64,000 nucleotides of DNA from CALBPI01 sp963922335 (GTDB lineage Bacteria > Pseudomonadota > Gammaproteobacteria > Steroidobacterales > Woeseiaceae): assembly GCA_963922335.1 (NCBI GenBank), contig CAWUIB010000005.1, forward strand, positions 180,370 to 244,369. The letters are read 5' to 3'. The position numbers were made by a program, and so were the translations under genes. This document shows positions 27,208-35,986 of the stretch, piece by piece. Position 1 is the stretch's first letter. The number at the start of each line of letters is the position of its first letter. The notes beneath the pieces are model-generated. The model did no database searches, was not told where the DNA came from, and was given only the letters and a program-made list of their open reading frames with translations.

Positions 27208-28124
27208 CTACGCTAAATCGAGTTCAGCCCTGGATTCAGGCTGCGCGGCCATTGGCCATTCCCATGATTTTGATGCCGTTAGCTCTCGGACAAGGGTTGT
27301 CCTACGCGGGAAATGGGCAGTTCGCATGGACAGCATTTGCACACGCAGTAGTGTTCGGTGTGCTATTTCAGATCTACCTTCTGTATACGAATGACCATGC
27401 TGACGCGGCGATTGACAGGACGAGCACGCAGTACTGGCTGTCCAGTGGTTCGCGGGTATTGCCTGACGGCAAGCTCCAACGGCACCAGTTATTGGTTGGG
27501 GCACGTTTAGTACTGCTGTCGCTCACTGGCTTTGTTCTATACCTCGGCGTCAGCCAGGAACGACCACTGGTGGCACTTGGGCTACTCGCCGCGGTAGCGC
27601 TTTCCTGGGCCTATGATCGCGACCCACTGCATTTGTCTTACCGAGGTCATGGAGAGGTACTTCAAGGGCTAGGATGCGGTGTTCTGCTACCGCTGGTCGG
27701 CTACTACCTGCAAGCAGGTTCTCTTGCAGACTTCCATTGGCTGGCTGTGATACCGCTGTTCTTTGTCTTCTATGCCAGCAATATTGTGACTGCGTTACCC
27801 GACTACGAATCGGACAAGCAAGGCAACAAGAGGACCCTACCGGTTCGCTATGGTCAGCCCTTTGCTCGTTGGGTCGTTGTACTGACATCAGGTTTTGTCT
27901 TTCTTGGCTACCTTTTCCTGCTCGATAGTCCATCGTTCTCCGTTCGGAGTGCGGTCTCGCTGCCGGCCATGTTTGTTCTGATGATCATCGTATTCAGCGG
28001 ATTGATTCGTCATGCGGATGTCTCGAATTTCGCCCGGTGTAAGTGGTTCGTTAGCCTCGCCTCGGCAAGCCAGGTCTGGTTTCTTGGCGCCTGGTTGACG
28101 GTATTGGCGACAGGTACCGAGTGA
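27204..28124 (+). CDS. UbiA-family prenyltransferase, non-canonical start probable
   Basis: An integral membrane protein of about 290-306 residues with some eight helices. The first Asp-rich motif is NDHADAAID (usual NDxxDxxxD) and the second is PDYESD (DxxxD type) on cytosolic loops, which bind Mg-diphosphate of an isoprenyl donor. The acceptor is unknown; a quinone or aromatic polyketide is usual. The first canonical start, TTG at 27252, would cut off WIQAARPL, which looks like the amphipathic lead-in to helix 1. The frame is open back to 27174 but has no ATG, GTG or TTG. CTG at 27204 overlaps the upstream TGA (CTGA) and is my preferred start. It ends with a TGATG overlap into the FAD oxidoreductase. 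Confidence 0.75.
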   Translation: MTTLNRVQPWIQAARPLAIPMILMPLALGQGLSYAGNGQFAWTAFAHAVVFGVLFQIYLLYTNDHADAAIDRTSTQYWLSSGSRVLPDGKLQRHQLLVGARLVLLSLTGFVLYLGVSQERPLVALGLLAAVALSWAYDRDPLHLSYRGHGEVLQGLGCGVLLPLVGYYLQAGSLADFHWLAVIPLFFVFYASNIVTALPDYESDKQGNKRTLPVRYGQPFARWVVVLTSGFVFLGYLFLLDSPSFSVRSAVSLPAMFVLMIIVFSGLIRHADVSNFARCKWFVSLASASQVWFLGAWLTVLATGTE

Positions 28125-29401
28125 TGAAAATTGCGGTCATTGGAAGCGGAATCGCGGGTTTGAGCGCCGCATGGTCACTGAGCCAACAACACGATGTCAC
28201 GCTGTTTGAGAAGAGTGCGCATCTCGGTATGGATGCGCATTCTCTGGATATTGACCTCGGCGAGGGCCAAGCACGCGTTGACGTACCGTTGCGGGTGTTT
28301 TTCGACGGTTTCTATCCGAACCTTACAGCGCTCTATAACGAGTTAGGCATTGAGTTTTCACCGATCAACTACTCAGCGTCATTCGGTGACCTGAACGGGA
28401 GGACGTATTTCCACTATCACAACTACAGGTTGGGAGCGCTTTCGGTGCCATTCCTCAAGGGACGACAGTCTCTGAATCGGACGGCGTTTCGTATTGGACT
28501 CGATTGTCTTCGGTTCTTCCGCCGACTAGGCCTCGAGATAGTTCGTGGTATCGACGATGAATTGACGCTCGAGGACTTCCTTGATGCGCGAGGGTACTCG
28601 CGTTCGTTCGCGCGGCGATTCTTGTTTCCGGCATTCGCAGGTATCTGCACCTGCAGTCACGAAAGCATGAAGACGTATCCGGCGAAAACGGTTTTGGAGT
28701 ACCTCAATAGCGGCTTGTTATTCTCATCTGTGCAGCGAGTTACCGACGGCACACAAGCTGTAGTCGACGCGTTAGCCGATGGCGTGCAGAGTGTACGCCT
28801 GAATACACCGGTGCACGAGGTTGGCGTTTCGCATACGGGCGCACGGGTGCGGGTCCAGGGTGACACGATCGAATTCGATCACGTCGTCCTTGCCACTCAA
28901 GCGAACCAAGCGATAAAGCTGCTGACAGAACCGTCAGAAATCGAACGCAGTGTTTTGAGTGCTTTCCGGTATGAGCCGAGTAGGGTGATCGTGCATCGTG
29001 ACGTCCGACTGGCACCCTCCGGCGGGGTGAGGGAGTGGGCGCCAGTCAATTTCTTGTTGGCGGAGGAAACGAGCACTCCGATGGCGACGATCTGGTTGAA
29101 TGCAATCCAGGCACTTCCGAGCGCGCGACCTGTATTTCAATCCTGGAATCCGATTGTTCAACCTAATCCGGACCTCGTGCTCGGTGAGGCTGCTTTCGAG
29201 CGCCCGGTTTTAGATACAGGCACTCTCCGAGCGAGGCGTAAACTGGACGAGCTGCACCGCGAGTCGGATCGTCGGGTCTGGTTTTGTGGTTCGTATGCAA
29301 GTCAAGGAATACCGCTCCTCGAAAGCGCTGCATCCTCGGCGTTTGCGGTCGCCGAGCGCTTTGGTTGTAATCGTCCTTGGGCTGGCAAGTCGCCAACTTG
29401 A
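28124..29401 (+). CDS. FAD-dependent amine-oxidase-like oxidoreductase
   Basis: A 425-residue protein whose ATG overlaps the UbiA stop (TGATG). The N-terminal Rossmann motif is VIGSGIAGLSAAWSL followed by the acidic strand-end FEKSAHLGM, and the C-terminal FAD motif is VWFCGSYASQGIPLLESAASSAFAVAE, a typical amine oxidase/phytoene desaturase layout. The C-T-C-S motif (GICTCSHES) near residue 173 is conserved in the clade often found near DUF1365 and cyclopropane-fatty-acid synthase genes in light-stress clusters; that association is recalled, not tested. With a prenyltransferase next to it and a photolyase 3.4 kb upstream, it may modify an isoprenoid or unsaturated lipid. Confidence 0.8.
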   Translation: MKIAVIGSGIAGLSAAWSLSQQHDVTLFEKSAHLGMDAHSLDIDLGEGQARVDVPLRVFFDGFYPNLTALYNELGIEFSPINYSASFGDLNGRTYFHYHNYRLGALSVPFLKGRQSLNRTAFRIGLDCLRFFRRLGLEIVRGIDDELTLEDFLDARGYSRSFARRFLFPAFAGICTCSHESMKTYPAKTVLEYLNSGLLFSSVQRVTDGTQAVVDALADGVQSVRLNTPVHEVGVSHTGARVRVQGDTIEFDHVVLATQANQAIKLLTEPSEIERSVLSAFRYEPSRVIVHRDVRLAPSGGVREWAPVNFLLAEETSTPMATIWLNAIQALPSARPVFQSWNPIVQPNPDLVLGEAAFERPVLDTGTLRARRKLDELHRESDRRVWFCGSYASQGIPLLESAASSAFAVAERFGCNRPWAGKSPT

Positions 29402-29416
29402 AACAGTGGGGTTCTC

Positions 29417-31417
29417 ATGAAGCATTCATTTTATAAGGTGTCTGTGTCTCTGGTATTCGGTCTGGTAGTGGGCACCGTGTCCGCGGAAACGAGCCCCGAA
29501 GTGGAGGTGCGAACGCTCAATAGCGGCAATCTCATTCTGGAGGGAATTCCAGCGATTCCTGACGAGATTGGAACTCGAATGGCTCGATACCTGGAGACGC
29601 GCTCGGCTTCACTGATCGATTGGACCGAGTCCGGAGACGCACTATTAGTGCGAACCCGATTCGGCAATACTGCTCAGATTCACCGCGTCGCAGGTCCGGG
29701 GATGGCTCGCCAGCAGTTGACCTTCGAAGATGAGCCAGTAGGTGCTGCAACGCGTCGCCCTGGAAGTAATCTTGTGACCTTTGCGATGGACGCGGGCGGC
29801 AGCGAGTTCTCTCAACTGTTCAGCCTGGACCCAGATGACGGCAGTGTGACACTGCTAACCGACGGAGAATCCAGAAACTCGAGTCCTTTATGGTCGCCGG
29901 ACGGAAGCAAGCTGGCATTTCAATCGACGCGACGCGATGGGCGGAGCAACGATATATGGGTGATGGATGGTGTCGATCCCGACAGCGCGGGTGTCGCGCT
30001 TGAGGCAGAGGGCGGAAGCTACTACGCGCCCGTTGCCTTTAGTGAAGACAGCGAACAGTTGCTGACTCTGCGCTACATCAGCATCACCAACTCACACGCC
30101 TTGCTTGTTGACTTGAAGACGGGTGAGCAAAGACGCATTGATGGCGGTGAGGAACGTTTGTCTGTTAATCGACCTGAAGGCTTCGATGCAAATGGAACTG
30201 GATTTTTCTTCATCACTGACCAGGGGAGCGAATTCAATCGCTTGGCGTGGCGCGGACTTGGCGGCGATGCCGAGACGGTGATCATCACGGCAGAGATCGA
30301 GTGGAATATCGATGGGTTGGTGATGAACGATTCGCGAACCCGGGGTGCTTTCATCGCCAATGAGGGCGGTGTTTCGGCGTTGTATTTGATGGATACCCGC
30401 AGCCGCGAATACGCCAAGGTTGATGCTTTACCGCCCGGCTTGGTGACGGCGCTAAGCTTTTCATCGGATGGTCGCAGACTGGCACTAACGCTCAATAGCG
30501 CACAGTCTCCGAGTGATACGTGGGTGCTTGAGCTCGGAGAAGGTGCGCTTGCCAGTCGCGAATTGACGCGCTGGACTTTCAGTGAAGTGGGCGGACTCGA
30601 CACCGACCAATTCGTTGCACCGTCCGTGATTGAGTATCCGAGTTTTGACGAAGTTGACGGCGCACCGCGTATGATCCCCGCCTTTGTGTATACGCCGCCG
30701 GGTGACGGACCGCATCCGGTCATCATTCGTATCCACGGAGGACCCGAGAGTCAGGCACGTCCCTCATTCTCGAGCACCTATCAGTATTGGGTGTCGGAGC
30801 TAGGTGCTGCTGTCATTATGCCTAACGTCAGAGGGTCATCCGGCTACGGAAAAACGTACGTCAGTCTCGACAATGGCTTTGGTCGGGAAGACTCGGTACG
30901 CGATATCGGCGCACTGCTGGACTGGATCGAATCGCAGCCGCAATTCGATAGTGAACGCGTCGCGGTTTTCGGTGGTAGCTACGGGGGTTATATGGTGCTC
31001 GCCAGTGCGGTTAACTACTCGGACCGATTGCGTGCAGCCGTCGATGTGGTTGGCATCTCGAATTTCGTGACGTTCCTTGAGAATACACAGGACTATCGCC
31101 GAGATTTACGCCGAGTGGAGTATGGAGACGAGCGGGACCCCGAAATGCGTGCCTACCTTGAACGTATTAGCCCACTCAACAACGTGGATAAGATCAAGGT
31201 CCCAATGTTCGTCGTGCAAGGGCATAACGATCCCCGAGTGCCCGTAACAGAAGCGGAACAGGTTGTGGCGGCACTTCGAAGGAACGGCAATACCGTCTGG
31301 TATATGGATGCCCTGAACGAAGGACACGGTTACGGACGTAAAGAGAACTCTGATGTTTACCGCGCCGCAGTTGTGGCCTTCTTTCAGGAGTTCTTGCTCA
31401 AGACGGATCTGCCATGA
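29417..31417 (+). CDS. Exported prolyl-oligopeptidase-family (S9) peptidase
   Basis: A 666-residue exported protein with a signal (MKHSFYKVSVSLVFGLVVGTVSA) and GGGG upstream of its ATG. Residues about 50-400 form a seven-bladed WD/PD40-type propeller (LTFEDEPVGAATRRPGSN, SPLWSPDGSKLAFQSTR, FSSDGRRLALTLN). The alpha/beta hydrolase domain follows with the triad Ser521 (GGSYGGY), Asp605 (GHNDPRVP) and His637 (EGHGY), and the S9 oxyanion context RIHGGPESQARP. It resembles dipeptidyl-peptidase/acylaminoacyl-peptidase enzymes that trim short peptides, probably in the periplasm. It overlaps the convergent EEP-family gene by 20 bases. Confidence 0.9.
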   Translation: MKHSFYKVSVSLVFGLVVGTVSAETSPEVEVRTLNSGNLILEGIPAIPDEIGTRMARYLETRSASLIDWTESGDALLVRTRFGNTAQIHRVAGPGMARQQLTFEDEPVGAATRRPGSNLVTFAMDAGGSEFSQLFSLDPDDGSVTLLTDGESRNSSPLWSPDGSKLAFQSTRRDGRSNDIWVMDGVDPDSAGVALEAEGGSYYAPVAFSEDSEQLLTLRYISITNSHALLVDLKTGEQRRIDGGEERLSVNRPEGFDANGTGFFFITDQGSEFNRLAWRGLGGDAETVIITAEIEWNIDGLVMNDSRTRGAFIANEGGVSALYLMDTRSREYAKVDALPPGLVTALSFSSDGRRLALTLNSAQSPSDTWVLELGEGALASRELTRWTFSEVGGLDTDQFVAPSVIEYPSFDEVDGAPRMIPAFVYTPPGDGPHPVIIRIHGGPESQARPSFSSTYQYWVSELGAAVIMPNVRGSSGYGKTYVSLDNGFGREDSVRDIGALLDWIESQPQFDSERVAVFGGSYGGYMVLASAVNYSDRLRAAVDVVGISNFVTFLENTQDYRRDLRRVEYGDERDPEMRAYLERISPLNNVDKIKVPMFVVQGHNDPRVPVTEAEQVVAALRRNGNTVWYMDALNEGHGYGRKENSDVYRAAVVAFFQEFLLKTDLP

Positions 31418-32465
31418 GTGTGACTACCAGAGGCAGGTGATCGGAGACACCTTCACGTCCAGATAAGTTGAATCGCTTCACGGTACCGTCCGCGTTCATC
31501 TGGTCTGGGTACTGATCAGCAATGTAGGTTTGATCGACTTGCAGCCCCCACGGCGACCCATCCGACTGTGAGACAAGGATCATGTCGAGAAACGACCAGC
31601 TGTTACCGGTTCTCCAATAGTTTGTTCCTCGACAGCCCTCGCATCCCAGCTCGTGCGCTACACGCCAGTATGGGCGTACGCGATCGTGCATGATCGTTGT
31701 GTTCGTCATTTCTCGTTGGGGTGTATTGAAGTCACCGGCCGCAAAAACCAGGTGATCGTCAGGAACGTTTGCTCGAAGTGAATTCAGGTGATCGTAAGCG
31801 AGTTCGCGCATCTCAATCGGATGAAATGGGGCGGGAAAGTGCACGGCGAACCCGGTTATCGCATTGCCGTCCGGGAGTTCAAAGGTGGCTTCAAGAATGC
31901 CACGCGTATCGTTCTCTCTGTCAGGGTATTCAGATGCATTAAAGGGGTGCAGTGTCGGTTCCCCAACAAGCGGCAGCCGAGATAGAAAAGCCACATCAAT
32001 GCCACGAATATCGCGCCCTTCAATCAATACAATTTCTCGGTAACCCGCAACTGCCAGATACTCGGTGGCGAGTCGAGTCAATACTCGCAGGTTTTCGACC
32101 TCCTGCAATGCAATGATGTCCGGGCCTAGCCCACCGTTGACTTGTAAGATCGTTTTGGAGAGTTGCTCGAGTTTGAAAGAGAGCGCGTTCTCGTCCCAAT
32201 TCAGCTCTAAACATTCCCACTTCCATCGTTCCACCTCGATGGGCTTGCATTTTGCGATGTGCTCCGGATCGTTCTTTAAAGCGCGCGGGAAATAGGCATG
32301 ATCATCCTTTCCAGGATCATCTTCTGTATCAAACAGATTCTCGACATTAAACGTCATGACAGTGACTGCTGAAGGAGTGCCGACTCCCTTATCGTCAACA
32401 GCATCCGGTCGACAATTTGGAATCGTCAGGCTAAACGCAAGAAAACAGCAGATTAAGGGTTTCAT
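31398..32465 (-). CDS. Exported endonuclease/exonuclease/phosphatase-family protein
   Basis: A 355-residue protein with an N-terminal hydrophobic signal (MKPLICCFLAFSLTIPN). The EEP fold motifs are all visible: MTFNVENLFD (Asn), IALQEVEN (catalytic Glu binding Mg), VHFPAP, FAAGDFNTPQRE (Asp-x-Asn), and GVSDHLPLVV (Asp-His). Members hydrolyse phosphodiesters of nucleic acids, inositol phosphates or lipids; export suggests extracellular DNA or phospholipid. The Cys at 18 follows Ile-Pro-Asn, which is a poor lipobox, so a soluble form is more likely. It lies downstream of the Oar-like receptor with a strong terminator between them, so it needs its own promoter in the short gap 32466-32488 or read-through. 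Confidence 0.82.
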   Translation of the reverse strand: MKPLICCFLAFSLTIPNCRPDAVDDKGVGTPSAVTVMTFNVENLFDTEDDPGKDDHAYFPRALKNDPEHIAKCKPIEVERWKWECLELNWDENALSFKLEQLSKTILQVNGGLGPDIIALQEVENLRVLTRLATEYLAVAGYREIVLIEGRDIRGIDVAFLSRLPLVGEPTLHPFNASEYPDRENDTRGILEATFELPDGNAITGFAVHFPAPFHPIEMRELAYDHLNSLRANVPDDHLVFAAGDFNTPQREMTNTTIMHDRVRPYWRVAHELGCEGCRGTNYWRTGNSWSFLDMILVSQSDGSPWGLQVDQTYIADQYPDQMNADGTVKRFNLSGREGVSDHLPLVVTLMADPS

Positions 32466-32488
32466 AAGGCGATGGTCCGTTACTCACC

Positions 32489-32530
32489 AAAAAAAATCCC
32501 CGATGCAGCTTTGGGAGCCGCACCGGGGAT
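32489..32530 (-). terminator. Rho-independent terminator of the Oar-like receptor gene
   Basis: On the minus strand TCCCCGGTGCGGC, loop TCCCAAA, then GCTGCATCGGGGA form a 13-bp stem with two G-U pairs, followed by a run of eight T (plus-strand A-run 32489-32496). It starts about 22 bases after the receptor stop codon. Confidence 0.9.
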
Positions 32531-32551
32531 GACATGGTCACCAAGCGTTAC

Positions 32552-35500
32552 TTAGAACTCGTAGCGCAGTCCAAAGCGCATGGTCCAGAGCGATGCCTGG
32601 CCGTTGCGTTGCTCGGCTTGTCCATTAGCCTGCTGTTCGGCGGTAACACCATACGGGAACGAAGGTTGTTCCAGAATGCCCCAATCGTCGTTCAACAGGT
32701 TGGTCACGTTGTCGATGATGAAGAAGATCTGTCCACGATGATCCGGGCTGAAACCTGGAACCTCTTGGGAGATCCGCATATCGATCTTGCTGAAGGAAGA
32801 GCCTTCCTCACTGTTACGCGTTCCGCCGACGGGCAGTACGTTCTGCTCGAAGTCGAGGAACGGTGTAAAGCCATAAGCGCCGATCGTTCCGGCGGCGCCG
32901 TCCAGCGTGATGCTGTACGGGATGCCTGAGTTGTACTGACCGAACAGCGACAAGCGAGTCTCGTAGTCGTCGAAGAAGTACTTGGAGTAGTTCATGACGG
33001 CGGTCAGACGGTGCTCGATCGCCCAGTTGGAGGGAGCGAGCTCCTCCGCCTGGGGATCCACGAACGCGCGGTTGATGTAGTTCGAGAAAGCGATGGAGGA
33101 GGTCATCGGGTTGACGTCCTCGGCCTGCGTCCACGCGTATCCCACGCGAAGATCGATGCCGTTGTCCCAGCTCTTGAATGCACCGACCGAGATAGACTCC
33201 GACTCGTTACCGTTGCTCGCGTTTGTCAAGACAAACGATGGCTCGCGGACGCTGTCGTAGATTGGGTAGCCGTCTGCGTTGGTACCGATCTGCTCCAGGT
33301 CGCCGCGCTTGTAAATCGCGGTGTCCTGTCCCCGGGTGACCTGCAGGTCAGCGGTGACAGTCCAGTCGCGTGGCGCGAGCCAGGTCAAACCAGCAGTGAA
33401 TTTCCACTCACTCGGAATCTCAAAGTCGGGATCGAGATAGTTGATCTCGAAGTTGCTCCCATCTCCTGCCGCAACAACGTCAAAAATGTTTTCCGGAACG
33501 CAGTAACCAGGACCCTGTACTGGTACGTTCGGTTCACAATTCACGTAGTTCTGCGCGAACAGATCCACGCCATCGATGCGAGCCTGAACGGCAGTGGTTG
33601 AGGTGTTGCTGTAAGTGTTGGACAGCCAAACGTTCGGGTTACCACCCGAGAACAGGCCAATACCACCACGCAGTGTCAACTCATCCGTTGCATCGTAAAT
33701 GACGCCAAGACGTGGTTGCAGGAGATCTCTGCCGTCCAGCGTCTCGTTGTTGCCGAAACCGTAGCTGGCGAGGAAGTCCTGGTTCAGGTTGGGCGCATCG
33801 TCAGTCGTGTAGAGGTCATAACGAAGACCGTAAGTCAGCGCCAACCGGTCATTGACCTGCCACTCATCTTCAATGAAGAAGTAGTTGATGGCGTATTCAA
33901 ACGCTTCAGCGATATCCGCCTCGTTGTTGCTGATCGCGTTGCCGTAGTAAACCCGCGCAGCCAAACCGTTACGGAAGTCCTCGATGCCGTCGAAGCGAAG
34001 CTCGGTGTCCACGTGCTGGTAGAACAGGTTGAAAATATCGTACGACTCACGCTCTACGCCGAAACGCAGTGTGTGGTCATTGAGCTGCAACCGGCCTCTG
34101 GCGACGAGGTTGTCGATCGTGTAATCGAGCTCGTTAGCGTGGCGGCTGTCATCGCCACCGAGGTAGACGTCTACGTCGTCAAGCTCAACTCGGATTTCAC
34201 CGAACTCGTTGCCCGCACGTGGTGATTGCAGGAAGTCAACGTCACTGCGAGAGATACGCAGCTCAGTGGAGAAATTATCCGTCCAGTCTGAATACAAGCT
34301 GATGATCGAAGAGTTGAGTTCCGCGCCACGGTTATAGAAGTGGTCGGAGAATTCGAATTCGATGTTCTCGCCATCCGACGGCGTAGCGTTGAACGAGTCG
34401 TTGTACATATGGGTGAACGACACACGTTGCGTTTCCGATGCATACCAGTCGAGTTTGATGATGTATTTCTCATCTTCAAAATCGAAGTTGCCCGGGATGC
34501 TGGAGCCGGGGTCAAACCCGTAAACATCTCGTGAGATCTGAGCGATTTCATCAAGCTCGGCTTGCGTCACTAATACTTCGTTGACTGCACCGCTGCCGAT
34601 AGCGCCCCGGTCGTTAAAATCGACGCCTTCATACTTCTCGTAAGCGCCATAGAAGAACAACTTGTCTTCGATGATTGCGCCGCCGAGTTCGAAACCGTAA
34701 CGGGTCTCGTCGTAGCCTGGCACCTGAATGTTGTCGCCTTCCAGAGAGTCGCCCTGGAAAGAGTCGCCTGCAAAGTCGATGAACACCGAACCTGACAGCT
34801 CGTTGCTGCCCGACTTGGTGGTCGCGTTGATGTTACAAGCAGAGAAACCGCCGTAAATCACGCTCATCGGAGCGAGCTCAACCGAAACGTTTGAGACTGC
34901 GTCAAACGGGAACGGCATGCGCTGCGTGGGGTAGCCGTTAGAGTTGAGGCCGAACCCATCGTTGAGGCGGATACCATCGATCGTGAGGCTATTGAAACGA
35001 GGGTTAGCCCCGTTACATTGGATCGCATCTGCGTTCGACGACTGGTCGATGTAGATACGTGGATCCTGACCAATGATGTCGTTGATGTTTCGGTTGATGG
35101 CGGGAGAGTTCTGCAATGTTTCAAGATCGAAAATCGCGTTCGGACCGATAGCGGTTTCCGCAACCTCGGGGATCGACCCGAGGACGACGACTTCCTCCAG
35201 CGTGCTCAGCTGGTAATTGAGTCGCGACTGCTGACCGACAGCAAGACCGATGCTTTCTGTAGACGCGGTCCCTTCGCTCGAAGCGACGGTGACCTTGTAG
35301 TTAACACCGGCGGGGAGTTGGCGGAAGAAGTAGTTGCCGCGGGCATCGGTCTCAACCGTGCGGGTCAGGCCTGTCGCCAGGCTTTCTACCGTCACGGTAG
35401 CGCCGGTGATCGGCTGACCTTGAGCGTCGGTGACCACACCGCGAATCCCGCCGGTGGTCTCCTGTGCGTGGATGGGCGCGCTAAACAACGCAACCGCGAG

Positions 35501-35566
35501 CGAAAAACAGGCGAACAAGCCGCCGAACGCTTTTCGCATCGTTCGAGTAGATCTTAACGTTTTCAA
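32552..35566 (-). CDS. Oar-like TonB-dependent receptor with N-terminal carboxypeptidase-regulatory domain
   Basis: A 1004-residue outer membrane receptor. Start is TTG at 35566, backed by GGCAGGGGGA on the minus strand at 35571-35580; an ATG nine codons later has no such site. Signal peptide to about residue 35 (AVALFSAPIHAQ), then a CarboxypepD_reg beta-sandwich (GIRGVVTDAQGQPITGATV, TDARGNYFFRQLPAG), a plug (VVVLGSIPEVAE, INDIIGQDPRI, NSLTIDGIRLNDGFG, ATTKSGSNELSGSVF), and a large barrel ending YEF. Oar-type receptors import large substrates such as peptides, or aid protein secretion. It ends with a strong terminator and is divergent from the alternative oxidase, sharing its regulatory region. 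Confidence 0.9.
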   Translation of the reverse strand: MKTLRSTRTMRKAFGGLFACFSLAVALFSAPIHAQETTGGIRGVVTDAQGQPITGATVTVESLATGLTRTVETDARGNYFFRQLPAGVNYKVTVASSEGTASTESIGLAVGQQSRLNYQLSTLEEVVVLGSIPEVAETAIGPNAIFDLETLQNSPAINRNINDIIGQDPRIYIDQSSNADAIQCNGANPRFNSLTIDGIRLNDGFGLNSNGYPTQRMPFPFDAVSNVSVELAPMSVIYGGFSACNINATTKSGSNELSGSVFIDFAGDSFQGDSLEGDNIQVPGYDETRYGFELGGAIIEDKLFFYGAYEKYEGVDFNDRGAIGSGAVNEVLVTQAELDEIAQISRDVYGFDPGSSIPGNFDFEDEKYIIKLDWYASETQRVSFTHMYNDSFNATPSDGENIEFEFSDHFYNRGAELNSSIISLYSDWTDNFSTELRISRSDVDFLQSPRAGNEFGEIRVELDDVDVYLGGDDSRHANELDYTIDNLVARGRLQLNDHTLRFGVERESYDIFNLFYQHVDTELRFDGIEDFRNGLAARVYYGNAISNNEADIAEAFEYAINYFFIEDEWQVNDRLALTYGLRYDLYTTDDAPNLNQDFLASYGFGNNETLDGRDLLQPRLGVIYDATDELTLRGGIGLFSGGNPNVWLSNTYSNTSTTAVQARIDGVDLFAQNYVNCEPNVPVQGPGYCVPENIFDVVAAGDGSNFEINYLDPDFEIPSEWKFTAGLTWLAPRDWTVTADLQVTRGQDTAIYKRGDLEQIGTNADGYPIYDSVREPSFVLTNASNGNESESISVGAFKSWDNGIDLRVGYAWTQAEDVNPMTSSIAFSNYINRAFVDPQAEELAPSNWAIEHRLTAVMNYSKYFFDDYETRLSLFGQYNSGIPYSITLDGAAGTIGAYGFTPFLDFEQNVLPVGGTRNSEEGSSFSKIDMRISQEVPGFSPDHRGQIFFIIDNVTNLLNDDWGILEQPSFPYGVTAEQQANGQAEQRNGQASLWTMRFGLRYEF

Positions 35567-35595
35567 AATTTCCCCCTGCCGGGTATTTAGTTGTA

Positions 35596-35640
35596 TTTGT
35601 GCAAATGCTACGAGCGGTTTGTGACCACAATGTTACGAGC
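35596..35640. repeat. Imperfect tandem repeat in the receptor promoter region
   Basis: Unit 1 (35596-35615) and unit 2 (35618-35640) both read TTTGTG, a short variable part, then CAAATGCTACGAGC or ACAATGTTACGAGC; 11 of the last 12 bases are shared and the cores are 25 bases apart. Unit 2 also includes the palindrome TTGTGACCACAA. It lies 30-75 bases upstream of the receptor start codon, where a regulator would contact the promoter. Confidence 0.55.
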
Positions 35641-35856
35641 ATCACATCGCGCTTGCGGGCGTTATGTTAGCACCGCCGTTTGCTGGCCATAAACTTGTTC
35701 GGAGCCAATATCCGCAGGCCCTGAGCCGAATTCCGCATCGATCGCGTGCGGGTGCTCGTAAATGTTTTGGAAACCCGGCGTGACGTTTTTGTGCGTCGTG
35801 TATTTCTATTGTGAATGAAGGATGTGGGGTAAAAGCGACAAGCCATTGATTTCTGT

Positions 35857-35869
35857 AAAATTGAATTTT
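35857..35869. promoter_or_regulatory. Putative operator, distal copy of a 13-bp palindrome
   Basis: AAAATTGAATTTT is a perfect inverted repeat around a central G. The identical 13-mer recurs at 35951-35963. The centres are 94 bases apart, close to nine helical turns, so dimers bound at both would face the same side of the DNA. Confidence 0.55.
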
Positions 35870-35950
35870 GGGGTGCGCGGGTATCCGCTGGTTTGTCACG
35901 CTTCGGAAAAGACTTCAAAAGCATCGGAAAATCCGAATCCTATGGGCATG

Positions 35951-35963
35951 AAAATTGAATTTT
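35951..35963. promoter_or_regulatory. Putative operator, proximal copy overlapping the -35 region
   Basis: Exact second copy of AAAATTGAATTTT, ending 17 bases before the TATAAA box (35981-35986). The place where a -35 hexamer should be (35958-35963, AATTTT) is therefore its right half. That arrangement suits a repressor blocking polymerase, or an activator replacing a weak -35. Confidence 0.6.
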
Positions 35964-35980
35964 CTCGATGTTTCGATGTC

Positions 35981-35986
35981 TATAAA
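35981..35986 (+). promoter_or_regulatory. Probable -10 box of the alternative oxidase promoter
   Basis: TATAAA, 35 bases upstream of the oxidase ATG and 17 bases downstream of the AATTTT half-site that occupies the -35 position. Transcription would begin near 35993, leaving a leader of about 29 bases that contains TTAGGAG. Confidence 0.5.

Noticed and set aside
32534..32929. Plus-strand 131-codon frame near the receptor terminator
   Set aside because: It is antisense to the conserved C-terminal barrel of the receptor and begins inside its terminator region, without a ribosome site.
33011..34225. Long plus-strand frames inside the Oar-like receptor gene
   Set aside because: They are antisense shadows of a clear TonB-dependent receptor with intact motifs in the other strand.
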